A DNA stretch of 34,279 nt from Oscillospiraceae bacterium (GCA_016288755.1 JAEELE010000054.1:1-34279), one strand, 5' to 3'; positions 25,138 through 33,367 are shown, numbered from the stretch's first letter. Numbers and translations are program-made. The notes: generated by a model not told the origin, from the letters alone.

Positions 25138-27345
25138 TTAATTCAGCACGCCTGCGTTGTAGATATCTTCCCAGTAGACCGAGCCGAAGCACGCCTTGAC
25201 CAGCTTCGCCATTTCGCCGAGCTTTGCCTTGAGGTGCGGGAACTGCTGCAGGAATTCGTAGCCGCAGACCTCCTGCTCCGTTTCCTCGTCATAGAGCCGC
25301 TCGAACACGCGCTCCATGATCGTCGCACGGTCCTCCATCTCGTTGGACATGCCGTAGTTGCGGGCGAAATAGACATTCTCCTTCACGCCGCTGGAATTGT
25401 ACATGCACATATCCTCTGCGGCTGAGCCGTAATTCATCAGCGACAGATAGGTGTAGTTCTTGGGGTTGAGCTTTGCCCAATCTGAATCCGAATAACAGTA
25501 GTCCAGATCCTGCATCCGGTGCTCGACCTGATGGAACAGCTCGTGATGGATGGACTTGTCGTATTCGTAGCACATGGAGAGGTTGAAGGCGATATCATAG
25601 AATGCGCCGGTGCGGAAGGAAAGCCCACCCGCGCTGCCGAAGTTCTGCATCGAGGCATCAGGCGGAAGGTCGAGCGTCAGTTCAATGCGCAGCCCGCCGA
25701 TGCCGTTTGTCTTGAAGATCTCAAAGAAGCCCGCCGGATAGCGCCCGAGCTCGCGCTCCAGATAGGTCAGTGCGCGGTCGAGATCATCCGTGTTGGTGCT
25801 GTCCATATACTCCCAGTAGCTTGTGTCCTCGGTGGAGACCATGTAGAAGGAGGTCAGCCCCTTCACGCGCAGCACCTCATTGCCGATCAGGATGCGGATG
25901 CCGAAGCGCTTTTCGAGCTCATCGGCACGGGCACGTCTTGCGCGCACTGCATCGCCGATCGGTTTTTCCGCCTCTGCCAGCCCGACCTGCGCCGCACGCT
26001 GCTTTGCAGTGCTGTAGGGAACCTGTTCGGGGTCGATCCGCATGACAGCGGTCGACAGCTTGCCGTTCTGCTTCGTCGTCAGTGCGTAGACCCACACGCC
26101 GGCGTCAGGCAGATAGCATGCCTGCTGCGCCTCCGCATTCTTGAAGGACATGCCGAGATTCTCACGCTTGCCGGTCTCGGCGTCGAGCATATATGCGCCG
26201 AGCGGACCCCACGAATCCTTCCCCTTGCTGCCCGAGCTCAGCACCATGCAGACGGCGCTCTGCGGGTCCGCAATCAGATCGCTGCCGTTGTTGCCGATCA
26301 GATAGCGTGCAGTCTCCTTGCCGGTCGCCAGATTGAAGACAAACGCATTTTTATAGGTCTCGTCGTCCTGCGAGCCGTCGCTGTCGACGCGGATGAGGCT
26401 GCGGTCTGTCAGCTTGAAGTCGGAGAATTCGCCGAGGACGCTGAACACGTTCTCCCCCGAAACGGTCGAAGTGAGCGTATAGTCAACACCGGTATAGTCG
26501 TTTGAGGAGAGCTCGCGCTTGAGCACCAGCCCCCGCGAATGGAAATACTCTGCGACATATTCTCTTTCATCCGAAGACGAGCCGGGCATCGCGTACGCGG
26601 TGGAATCATATCCCGTGCGCGAGATCTCGTAAGCCCGCCTGTCGCGGTAGCCGTAGAGCTGGTCGCGGTCGCGGTCATAGCGGATACTGTAGGCACTGCC
26701 GGAATATGCAGCGCTGGAGGCGAGCTTGCCGCTTGCGCTGTCGTAGAAATAGAAATTGTCGTGATCTGAATAGCCGTCGGTGATGATCTCGCCCGCCTTG
26801 GAGACGCCGAGCAGCCATTCATATCTGCCGATCTGCACCTTCGCGGTGACGGCGTCCTTTTCGACGTCGATCAGGTAGACATAATCGCGCGAGCCGCTGT
26901 GCATCTGCATCGCGACGGTGCTGCCGCCTGCGGGCATCAGGGAATAGACCTCGCCGCTGTCGGTGAGCGACTGCATCGTTCTGAGGTATGCGGGCTCCGT
27001 GCTCTTCGGCGGCTGCGCGGTCGTGGAGGTCGTGGTCTTGGAGGTCTGCTGCTGCGCGCCGGTCGTGCCGGTGGTCTGTGTCTTTGACGTTGTGCTCCCG
27101 GTTTCGCTTGTTGTCGAGCCGGAGGTCGTCGTGGTCTTCGTCGTTTCCTCGGTGGTGCGTTTCGTCGTGGTACGCTCCGTTTCCGGCGCCTCGGTGGTCT
27201 CAGGTGCCTGCGTCGTTTCGGTGACCGTTGTGGTCGTCGTGACCGCGCTGCTCTCGGGTGATGAGGAGCCCTTGTCGGCGCAGCCGGTGACGCCCGCAAG
27301 CATGACGAGCGCGAGGAGCATTGCTGTGATCTTGTGCTGTTTCAT
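25138..27345 (-). CDS. Lipoprotein with Thr-rich linker and HExxH peptidase-like domain
   Basis: This 735-aa protein starts with a lipoprotein signal peptide (LAGVTGC, Cys22), then a Thr/Ser/Glu-rich linker of about 80 residues. A middle region (about 110-430) follows with repeated short hydrophobic strands like a beta-propeller sensor. The C-terminal domain contains HHELFHQVEH, a zinc-metallopeptidase HExxH motif (His601, Glu602, His605). Glu671 in NEMEDRA, 66 residues later, is a candidate third ligand. It should sit outside the cell. ATG 27345 has AGGA 8 bases upstream; the longer frame upstream is non-coding in look. Peptidase activity is inferred from the motif only. Confidence 0.75.
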   Translation of the reverse strand: MKQHKITAMLLALVMLAGVTGCADKGSSSPESSAVTTTTTVTETTQAPETTEAPETERTTTKRTTEETTKTTTTSGSTTSETGSTTSKTQTTGTTGAQQQTSKTTTSTTAQPPKSTEPAYLRTMQSLTDSGEVYSLMPAGGSTVAMQMHSGSRDYVYLIDVEKDAVTAKVQIGRYEWLLGVSKAGEIITDGYSDHDNFYFYDSASGKLASSAAYSGSAYSIRYDRDRDQLYGYRDRRAYEISRTGYDSTAYAMPGSSSDEREYVAEYFHSRGLVLKRELSSNDYTGVDYTLTSTVSGENVFSVLGEFSDFKLTDRSLIRVDSDGSQDDETYKNAFVFNLATGKETARYLIGNNGSDLIADPQSAVCMVLSSGSKGKDSWGPLGAYMLDAETGKRENLGMSFKNAEAQQACYLPDAGVWVYALTTKQNGKLSTAVMRIDPEQVPYSTAKQRAAQVGLAEAEKPIGDAVRARRARADELEKRFGIRILIGNEVLRVKGLTSFYMVSTEDTSYWEYMDSTNTDDLDRALTYLERELGRYPAGFFEIFKTNGIGGLRIELTLDLPPDASMQNFGSAGGLSFRTGAFYDIAFNLSMCYEYDKSIHHELFHQVEHRMQDLDYCYSDSDWAKLNPKNYTYLSLMNYGSAAEDMCMYNSSGVKENVYFARNYGMSNEMEDRATIMERVFERLYDEETEQEVCGYEFLQQFPHLKAKLGEMAKLVKACFGSVYWEDIYNAGVLN

Positions 27346-27478
27346 ATGTACCGTCCTTTCGCAATCAGAAATCATCTCTCTGTAACTATAGACAACAAAT
27401 TCGCCGATCTGATTACATCGGAAATGAAAAAATCTGCAGAAATGAAAAACGGCAGGTGCCCCATGCTTATTCTGCTTC

Positions 27479-27775
27479 GATTCACTTCTCATTTCTAAGT
27501 TAAATCGCATTGCGCAGCGTTGGGGCACATGGCCCTTGAGAATCCCGTTATGATAAAAATGACGCATTTTCTTTATTTTCACTATATCGGGAGCCCAGAG
27601 GGATACTGTCCCTCTGGCAGGGGTTTTGGGGGAGTTTGCTTGCAAACTCATAGCGAAGCACGCGAGAACTCCCCAATATCAATCCGCCGGAGGCACGTTA
27701 ATCAGTGTTTCCCTAACTTCTAACTGCTGACCGCTAACTCGACTTCCTCACTGCGAACTGCGAACTTCTGTCTTG
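27479..27775. repeat. Repeat-rich spacer with two hairpins
   Basis: The spacer 27346-27776 holds no gene. It contains CCAGAGGGA/TCCCTCTGG (27595-27617, perfect 9-bp stem, 5-base loop), the palindromic core GTTTGCTTGCAAAC (27634-27647) enclosed by GGGGAGTT/AACTCCCC, and heptamer-like stretches at 27479-27498 and 27710-27775 (CTAACTT, TGCGAAC). The same core recurs at 29.46, 32.92 and 33.12 kb. Confidence 0.6.
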
Positions 27776-27776
27776 C

Positions 27777-28946
27777 TCATTTGCAGTTTTTCGCAATGAA
27801 GCGTTCCATGCGGACGGCGGCTTCGGTCAGGTGCTTGAGCGAATACGCATACGAGATACGCAGATTATCCTTGCCGCAAGCGCCGAATGCCGAGCCCGGA
27901 ACGACTGCCACATGCTCCTCCTGCAGCAGACGCTCGCAGAATTCCTCTGAGCTCATGCCCGTGCCCGCAATGCTCGGGAACAGGTAAAACGCGCCCTGTG
28001 CCTCAAAGCACGGCAGCCCCATCTCCGCAAAGCGCGACAGCAGAAAGCGTCTGCGGCGGTCGTATTCCTCGATCATGCGGTCGACCTCGGCGTCGCAGCT
28101 GCGCAGTGCCTCGACCGCAGCCCGCTGGGAGATCATCGGTGCACACATGATGCCGTACTGGTGAATCTTGCGCGCCTGCTCAATGATCGGCGCCGGCGCT
28201 GCCATCCAGCCGAGACGCCAGCCTGTCATCGCAAAGGTCTTGGAGAAGCCGTTGACAACGATCGTGCGCTCGCGCATCCCGGGGAATTCCGCGATCGAGC
28301 AGTGCTTCGTGCCGTAGGTCATCGCGCAGTAGATTTCGTCGGAGAGCACGAAAATGTCTGTATCCTTGAGCAGCTCGACGATCTCGGGGTAATCCTCCCT
28401 GCGCATGATCGCGCCCGTGGGATTATTCGGATAGGACAGCACAAGAATTTTAGTTTTCGGGGTGATCGCAGCCTTCAGCTCGGCGGCGGTCAGGCGGAAT
28501 TCGTTTTCCTCCTTCGTCGCGAGCGGCACGGGCACGCCGTCTGCCATGCTGACCAGCGGACCGTAGCAGACAAAGCTCGGCTCACAGATCAGGACCTCGT
28601 CGCCCGGGTCGATCAGCGTGCGGAAGGCGAGATCGACCGCCTCGGAGCCGCCGACTGTGACGAGCAGCTCATTCTCGGGACAGTAGGGCAGATTGAAGCG
28701 GCGCTCCATGTAGGACGCGATCTCCTGCCGCAGCTGCAGCATGCCGGAATTGGGACCGTAGAAGATCGACTGGCGCTCCAGCGTGCTGATCGCCGCCTGC
28801 CGGATGGGCCACGGGGTGCGGAAATCCGGCTCGCCGACACCGAGGGAGATCACGTTGTCCATGGTCTCCGCCAGATCGAAGAAGCGTCTGATCGGGGAGG
28901 GCGCGATCTGCTGGGCACGCTTGGACATCAGCTCAGGATAGTTCAC
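27777..28946 (-). CDS. Class I/II PLP-dependent aminotransferase (AlaT/YugH-like)
   Basis: The 389-aa fold-type I aminotransferase shows ISLGVGEPDF, YGPNSGMLQLRQEIA, YPNNPTGAI, LSDEIYCAMTYG and NGFSKTFAMTGWRLGW with PLP Lys236. GTG 28946 is the start, overlapping the stop of the upstream Lrp-type regulator (GTGA). The same regulator-aminotransferase pair occurs in Bacillus (yugG-yugH, alaR-alaT), where it serves alanine synthesis, so alanine or a related amino acid is the likely product. Family is certain, substrate inferred from the pair. Confidence 0.9.
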   Translation of the reverse strand: MNYPELMSKRAQQIAPSPIRRFFDLAETMDNVISLGVGEPDFRTPWPIRQAAISTLERQSIFYGPNSGMLQLRQEIASYMERRFNLPYCPENELLVTVGGSEAVDLAFRTLIDPGDEVLICEPSFVCYGPLVSMADGVPVPLATKEENEFRLTAAELKAAITPKTKILVLSYPNNPTGAIMRREDYPEIVELLKDTDIFVLSDEIYCAMTYGTKHCSIAEFPGMRERTIVVNGFSKTFAMTGWRLGWMAAPAPIIEQARKIHQYGIMCAPMISQRAAVEALRSCDAEVDRMIEEYDRRRRFLLSRFAEMGLPCFEAQGAFYLFPSIAGTGMSSEEFCERLLQEEHVAVVPGSAFGACGKDNLRISYAYSLKHLTEAAVRMERFIAKNCK

Positions 28947-29419
28947 AGATAGACACCTCTTTCGTCGCCGGGCTCCTCCTGAATGAGGATGCCCTTTTCC
29001 TTGTAGCGCTTGAGCACGAAATGCGTGCGCGTGGAGAGAACGCCGTCGAGCGTGGCGAGCCGCTGTGCGACAAAGCCCGCGATCGCGCGCAGACCCGAGC
29101 CCGTGATCGTGATGCCGAGGTCATAGCCGCCGGACATCAGCGTGACCGACTCGACCTCCTCGAAGCCGGAGATGATGCGTGCGAGCTCGTCAAAGCCGCA
29201 GTCGGGCTGGGGCGTGATCTTCAGCTCGATATATGCCGAGACGGCGTCGCGGTCGGCGCGCTCCTCGTCGACGATGACGCTGTAGCCGCGGATGACGCCG
29301 CTCTGCTCGAGCTCGGCGATCTGTGCGGCGACCTCCGCTTCGGTGCGCCCGAGCATGTTTGCCAGCTCGGCGTTGGAAAGTCGTGCGTTCTGCTTGAGTA
29401 ATGCGATGAGTTTCTTCAT
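28943..29419 (-). CDS. Lrp/AsnC-family transcriptional regulator
   Basis: A 158-aa protein with an N-terminal winged helix-turn-helix (NARLSNAELANMLGRTEAEVAAQIAELEQSGVIRGY) and a C-terminal RAM ligand-binding domain ending in VLSTRTHFVLKRYKEKG. Such proteins sense amino acids as oligomers. AAGGAGATC precedes ATG 29419. The stop overlaps the aminotransferase start, so the pair is cotranscribed and the regulator probably controls its own operon. Confidence 0.92.
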   Translation of the reverse strand: MKKLIALLKQNARLSNAELANMLGRTEAEVAAQIAELEQSGVIRGYSVIVDEERADRDAVSAYIELKITPQPDCGFDELARIISGFEEVESVTLMSGGYDLGITITGSGLRAIAGFVAQRLATLDGVLSTRTHFVLKRYKEKGILIQEEPGDERGVYL

Positions 29420-29461
29420 GAAATGATCTCCTTCCAGAAAATGAGAAATGAGCCCGGAGCT

Positions 29462-29485
29462 CCGTTTGCTTGCAGGCATGGGGCT
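29462..29485 (-). repeat. Copy of the GCCCCATG-GTTTGC palindromic repeat
   Basis: On the minus strand this reads AGCCCCATGCCTGCAAGCAA followed by ACGG. It matches the 29-bp repeat at 32916-32944 and 33108-33136 apart from two changed bases, and lies between the Lys-rich protein gene and the regulator. Confidence 0.55.
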
Positions 29486-29490
29486 GCCCG

Positions 29491-29811
29491 TTATTTCTTC
29501 GGCTTATCGAAGTGATCGAGCGCACCGAGCAGCACATCTGCGACCTTGCGCTCGACCTTTTTTCTGCGCCCGGCGGCGGTCGTCGGGATGCCGGTGATCT
29601 TCGCGATCTTGCGCTTGACCTTCGTCATCGGGGACTGTGTCTTCTTGCGGCGTCTGGGCTTTGCGGTGCCGTCGGTCGTCACGACCACGACGGTCGTGCT
29701 CTTGTCGGCGGCGGGGGCAGGCTTTTTCGCTGCGGTTCTGCGCGCAGTGGTCTTCGTGACCGTCTTTTCTGCGGTCTGCTCCGGGGCTTCGGCTGTTTTC
29801 TTCGTCGGCAT
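29491..29811 (-). CDS. Lysine/alanine-rich basic protein of unknown function
   Basis: The 106-aa protein is very rich in Lys, Arg, Ala and Thr in its first half (MPTKKTAEAPEQTAEKTV, then TTARRTAAKKPAPAADK), resembling histone-H1-like or nucleoid-associated tails. It then has a hydrophobic VVVVTT strand, a PRRRKKTQ basic patch and a possibly helical end (VERKVADVLLGALDHF). AAGGAGG precedes the ATG, supporting expression. DNA or RNA binding is suggested by charge only. It lies in a minus-strand run between two membrane proteins and the Lrp gene. Confidence 0.65.
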   Translation of the reverse strand: MPTKKTAEAPEQTAEKTVTKTTARRTAAKKPAPAADKSTTVVVVTTDGTAKPRRRKKTQSPMTKVKRKIAKITGIPTTAAGRRKKVERKVADVLLGALDHFDKPKK

Positions 29812-29903
29812 TGTGAATATCCTCCTTTAGTTTGATTCGTTTTTGAATGCAATCGTTTATGTGAGGGAGAAGTGAATCGGGATTCCCCGCTGCTGCTCAC
29901 TTC

Positions 29904-30539
29904 TCATTCGATCACCATGATGCTGTACTCCGTGATGCGGTTATTCTTCTGCGGGAATACCATCAGGGTGGAATACTTCTCCCCGATCTCGTCATTGTTT
30001 TGCAGCACAATGACGTCAGTGCCGAGCAGCCAGTCTCCGCCGCGGATCCCGAGCGTGAATGTTCCGCCGATATGCCGCTCTGCCATGTGCCCGACCAGAT
30101 AGGGCGACACCGGGAACTGCACGCCGTTGATCGACAGAAACAACGCGAATGATTTGCCGATGTCCGTGCAGAGGGTCGCATCGTCGACCTTGCCCGCAAA
30201 CCAGACATAGGGAAAGCTCTGCCTTTTGAAATAGCGTGTCCAGACGAACCGGATGATATAGAGCACGACTGCGAGCGCCGCTCCGGCTGCGAGATCGCGC
30301 GGCAGGCGTTCGGCGTCCTCGAAGTCTGCCAGCATAAAATATACGCCGCCGAGCGCAGCCCCGAGCAGTGCCGCCAGAAAGACGATCTGCCACGCAAATG
30401 CAGTGACATGTCCGATCACGCGTCCCTGCAGCCCCCGCGGGAGCTCCGAAAACGGCTGCATCTCGATCGGGCGGGCGACAGACACCGGCTCCTCATTGCC
30501 TGAGAGCGTCACCGTGTGCTGATATGATGTGTAGTTCAT
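29904..30539 (-). CDS. Membrane protein, paralogue of the adjacent gene (211 aa)
   Basis: A polar N-terminus (about 45 residues with a PIEMQPFSELP motif) precedes two membrane helices (about 50-75 and 85-105). A soluble C-terminal domain follows with FPYVWFAGKVDDATLCTD, FLSINGVQFPVSPYLVGHMAER, GDWLLGTDVIVLQNNDEIGEKYSTLMVFPQ. The same layout and motifs occur in the gene just upstream, so the two arose by tandem duplication. I do not recognise the family. The ribosome site is weak. It is likely cotranscribed with pyrC. Confidence 0.7.
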   Translation of the reverse strand: MNYTSYQHTVTLSGNEEPVSVARPIEMQPFSELPRGLQGRVIGHVTAFAWQIVFLAALLGAALGGVYFMLADFEDAERLPRDLAAGAALAVVLYIIRFVWTRYFKRQSFPYVWFAGKVDDATLCTDIGKSFALFLSINGVQFPVSPYLVGHMAERHIGGTFTLGIRGGDWLLGTDVIVLQNNDEIGEKYSTLMVFPQKNNRITEYSIMVIE

Positions 30540-30575
30540 TCTGATTGCTCACTTTCTCCGCGCCGTGCAGCGAGA

Positions 30576-31217
30576 TCACGAGATATCCGTGACGCTGAAT
30601 TCAACGACACGGTTATCCATCTGCGGGAAGACCATCAGTGTGGAACAGTTCTCCCCGATCGCGTCCTGCTTTTGAAGGACAAAGACGTCTGTGCCGAGCA
30701 GCCAGTCTGCGCCGGTGATTTCGAGCGAGACATCCCCGCTGAAGCTTCGCTCTGCTATATGCCCGACCAGATCGGGCGGCGCCGGAAACTCAATGCCGTT
30801 GATCGAGAGCAGCACCGTGAAGAACCTGCCCATATTCGTACAGAGGATGCAGTCATCGACCTGACCGTAAAACCAGACATACCGGAACGTGCGCGGGCGG
30901 AAATAGCGTGTGAAAAGAAACCACGGGATGTATGCAAGAGCGCCGCAGAGCGATCCCCAGCTCAGACAGCGGAGCAAAAGCTGCCCGTTCTGCTTGCCGT
31001 TCGCCGTGTAGAGAAGCGCGCCGATGATCATCCCTGCCAGCGCGAGGATCGGGATGGCGGCAACGGAAAACCGTGTCTTGCGGCGCATGACAGCCTCCTG
31101 CTGCACCGGCGGAAGCTCACTGAACGCGCGGAGCTCCGTCGGGCGCGGGATGAACACCGGCTCCGGCTGTCCTGAAAGCGCAGCAAAATGCCGGTAACTG
31201 CGGTAGGACGGTTTCAT
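30576..31217 (-). CDS. Membrane protein, paralogue of the adjacent gene (213 aa)
   Basis: Same architecture as its downstream neighbour: PTELRAFSELP near the N-terminus, two membrane helices, then RYVWFYGQVDDCILCTN, LLSINGIEFPAPPDLVGHIAER, GADWLLGTDVFVLQKQDAIGENCSTLMVFPQ. The C-terminal domains are far more alike than the membrane parts, pointing to a conserved intracellular or surface module. ATG 31217, with GAGG 8 bases before it and 11 bases after the dihydroorotase stop, is preferred to a start at 31244 inside pyrC. Function unknown. Confidence 0.72.
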   Translation of the reverse strand: MKPSYRSYRHFAALSGQPEPVFIPRPTELRAFSELPPVQQEAVMRRKTRFSVAAIPILALAGMIIGALLYTANGKQNGQLLLRCLSWGSLCGALAYIPWFLFTRYFRPRTFRYVWFYGQVDDCILCTNMGRFFTVLLSINGIEFPAPPDLVGHIAERSFSGDVSLEITGADWLLGTDVFVLQKQDAIGENCSTLMVFPQMDNRVVEFSVTDIS

Positions 31218-31227
31218 GCATGCCGCC

Positions 31228-32496
31228 TCAATCCTCTGCCTCAAAACAGATTCTGCCGCCGACCAGCACCGTGCGCACGCGCCCTCTGAACGTCATGCCC
31301 TTGAAAACGGTGTTATGCGACTTGGAATGCAGCTTTTCCGGGTCGACCGTCCACTGCTCGTTCAGGTCGACGAGGATCAGGTCGGCGGGCTGTCCGGGCG
31401 CAATGGTGCGTGCGGGCAGATGCAGGATTTTGCGCGGGTTGGCGCTCATCAGCCGCACGATCTGCGGCAGTGTGCATTTGCCCGTGTGATAGAGCGCGGT
31501 CAGGGTCGCGGCGAGCGAGGTCTCGAGCCCGACAACGCCGTTGGGCGCCTTCTCAAAATCCGCCTTCTCTTCGGCGGTGTGCGGCGCGTGATCGGTGATG
31601 ATGCAGTCGACCGTGCCGTCCAGAATGCCCTCGATCACCGCCTGACGGTCGTCCTCGGTGCGCAGCGGGGGATTCATGCGGTAATCGGCGTCGCGCTTCA
31701 GGAGCAGCTCCTCGGTCAGCAGGAAATAGTGCGGGGCTGTCTCGCAGGTGACGTCGCCGCCTGCTGCCTTCGCCCTGCGCACCGCGTCGATCGCGCCGCG
31801 TGTGCTCACATGGCAGATATGCAGCTGCGCACCGGTTTTCAGCGCCAGCGAAAGGTCGCGTTCGGTGACCGAATCCTCGGAGCGGCGGTCCATGCCCTTA
31901 ACGCCGAGCGCCTCGGAGACTTTGCCCTTGTTGATGATGCCGCCGTCGATGATCTTCAGGTCCTCGCAGTGCGACACGACCGGCAGCCCGACGGCTTTTG
32001 CCCCAATCAGTGCAGCCTCCATGAGCGCCGCGGTCGGGACGGGTCTGCCGTCGTCGGAGAGCGCGGTGACGCCCGCTGCCTTCATCGCGGCGTAATCGGC
32101 AAGACGCTCGCCCTGCAGCCCGACGGTCAGGCAGCCGGTCTGATGCACGTCGACGGGCTCCGCCTTTGCGCGCGAGAGTAATTCGGCGATCTGTTCCGGG
32201 TTATCCATCGGCGGGGTGGTGTTCGGCATACAGAGCACACCGGTCACGCCGCCTGCGATCGCTGCTGCACAGCCCGTGTGCAGGTCCTCCTTGCGGGTCT
32301 GCCCCGGGTCGCGGAAGTGCACGTGCATATCGAACAGACCGGGGAGTGCGGCAAGCCCGGAGCCGTCGACCGTGCGGTCGGCGTGTACTTTCAGCCCGGG
32401 ACCGACGGACAGGATGCTGCCGCCGTCGATCAGAATATCGCAGAGCTGCTCGCCGGTGCTGTCTGCCGCGAGCACATTGCGGATAAGCGTGGACAC
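31228..32496 (-). CDS. pyrC: Dihydroorotase
   Basis: The 422-aa amidohydrolase catalyses ring closure of carbamoyl-aspartate to dihydroorotate in pyrimidine synthesis. Metal-binding HVHFRDPGQTRKED (His58, His60), the CMPNTTPP loop, SHCEDL, LHICHVST and ITDHAPHT are all present, matching class I dihydroorotases of Firmicutes. GTG 32496 follows AAAAGGAG. It is the first gene of a minus-strand run with the two paralogous membrane proteins; no other pyr genes are in the window. No clear promoter was found in the repeat-rich spacer upstream. Confidence 0.95.
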   Translation of the reverse strand: MSTLIRNVLAADSTGEQLCDILIDGGSILSVGPGLKVHADRTVDGSGLAALPGLFDMHVHFRDPGQTRKEDLHTGCAAAIAGGVTGVLCMPNTTPPMDNPEQIAELLSRAKAEPVDVHQTGCLTVGLQGERLADYAAMKAAGVTALSDDGRPVPTAALMEAALIGAKAVGLPVVSHCEDLKIIDGGIINKGKVSEALGVKGMDRRSEDSVTERDLSLALKTGAQLHICHVSTRGAIDAVRRAKAAGGDVTCETAPHYFLLTEELLLKRDADYRMNPPLRTEDDRQAVIEGILDGTVDCIITDHAPHTAEEKADFEKAPNGVVGLETSLAATLTALYHTGKCTLPQIVRLMSANPRKILHLPARTIAPGQPADLILVDLNEQWTVDPEKLHSKSHNTVFKGMTFRGRVRTVLVGGRICFEAED

Positions 32497-32516
32497 AGTA
32501 GATCAACTCCTTTTGG

Positions 32517-32610
32517 AAAATGAGAAATGAGAAGGTCGAGTTAGGAGGTAGGAGGGAGGAGGGAGGAGGTAGGAGGTAGGAGGTAGCAGGTCAAGTTAGG
32601 AGTTAGTAGT
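32517..32610. repeat. Heptamer array upstream of pyrC
   Basis: GAGAAAT units (32517-32535) pass into GGAGGTA/GGAGGGA units (32543-32589) and then TTAGGAG-type units leading into the inverted-repeat element that starts at 32611. It lies in the probable pyrC leader or promoter region. Confidence 0.7.
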
Positions 32611-32848
32611 GAGGAGTGAGGAGTGGTTCCGTAACTTTCACTGACCTTCGCCCACCGTGACATAATCCCAAACTCGGCACACTTGGGGCGCGGAGCCCGC
32701 GCTGGCGATTCCCTCCGGTGACCTTTTGCGGAGCCTCCCAATTTTACATATTGCACGGCGCTGGCGCGCCTTCTTATAGCGCGATACTCCCAAAATTGTT
32801 CTCAATTAGCGGCAGAAATGAAAGTGATGGAACAACTCCTCACTCCTC
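32611..32848. mobile_element. MITE-like 238-bp element with terminal inverted repeats
   Basis: The ends, 32611-32640 and 32819-32848, are inverted copies matching at 27 of 30 bases, each made of GAGGAGT heptamers plus a G(T/G)TTCC..ACTTTCA tail. Inside, 32711-32781 is repeated at 32947-33017 with one mismatch, and 32673-32696 is repeated at 32889-32912. It codes for nothing and contains no transposase. The unit may be an inert mobile-like repeat; no target duplication was established. Confidence 0.5.
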
Positions 32849-33142
32849 ACTCCTCACTCCTCACTCCTCACTGCTAACTTTCAAAATCCCAAACTTGGCA
32901 CACTTGGGGCGGGGCAGCCCCATGTTTGCAAGCAAACGGGGCGAATCCCTCCGGTGACCTTTTGCGGAGCCTCCCAATTTTACATATTGCACGGCGCTGG
33001 CGCGCCTTCTTATGGCGTAACGGCTCCCAATGTCAGACTTCCCGGCACAGTGCCTGACTGGTATGTGCTGCCGTAGTCAGAGATTGACTGAATAAAGGCG
33101 AAGCAAATCGCCCCGTTTGCTTGCAAACATGGGGCTCCGGGC
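32849..33142. repeat. Second repeat copy and 29-bp inverted repeat
   Basis: After CTCCTCA heptamers (to 32881), the internal part of the preceding element recurs (32889-33017). A 29-bp sequence at 32916-32944, built on GTTTGCAAGCAAAC between GCCCC and GGGGC, is repeated perfectly in inverse orientation at 33108-33136. The last copy, 7 bases after the small-gene stop, could serve as a hairpin ending the trmB transcript. The 646-base spacer 32497-33142 contains no gene. Confidence 0.6.
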
Positions 33143-33367
33143 TCACTTCTTCTTCTTCTTCCGTTTCTTCTTCATCACGCGGATGACGGCGATCGCGGTG
33201 AGGAGCTTCCACCAGCGCTCGATGCCCTCAGCGGCGACAAGGCGCAGTCCCTCACCGATCGGCACCTCGGACGCCGGATGCTCCGTCCCGACGGCGCTCT
33301 GCCGCCCGAAGCCGATATTGAAAAACGATTTGCCGGATTTACTCCGCCAGTGAAATTCCCTGTTCAT
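33143..33367 (-). CDS. Small basic protein overlapping the trmB end (74 aa)
   Basis: This frame starts inside the last codons of trmB (29-base overlap) with GAGG about 6 bases before the ATG. The product has a basic N-terminus, a Gly/Glu-rich middle, a short hydrophobic segment (WWKLLTAIAVIRV) and ends in a run of Lys/Arg (KKKRKKKKK). It is not recognised. It may be a membrane-associated peptide with a cytosolic basic tail, or a chance frame; coupling to trmB and the ribosome site favour a real gene. Confidence 0.5.
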   Translation of the reverse strand: MNREFHWRSKSGKSFFNIGFGRQSAVGTEHPASEVPIGEGLRLVAAEGIERWWKLLTAIAVIRVMKKKRKKKKK

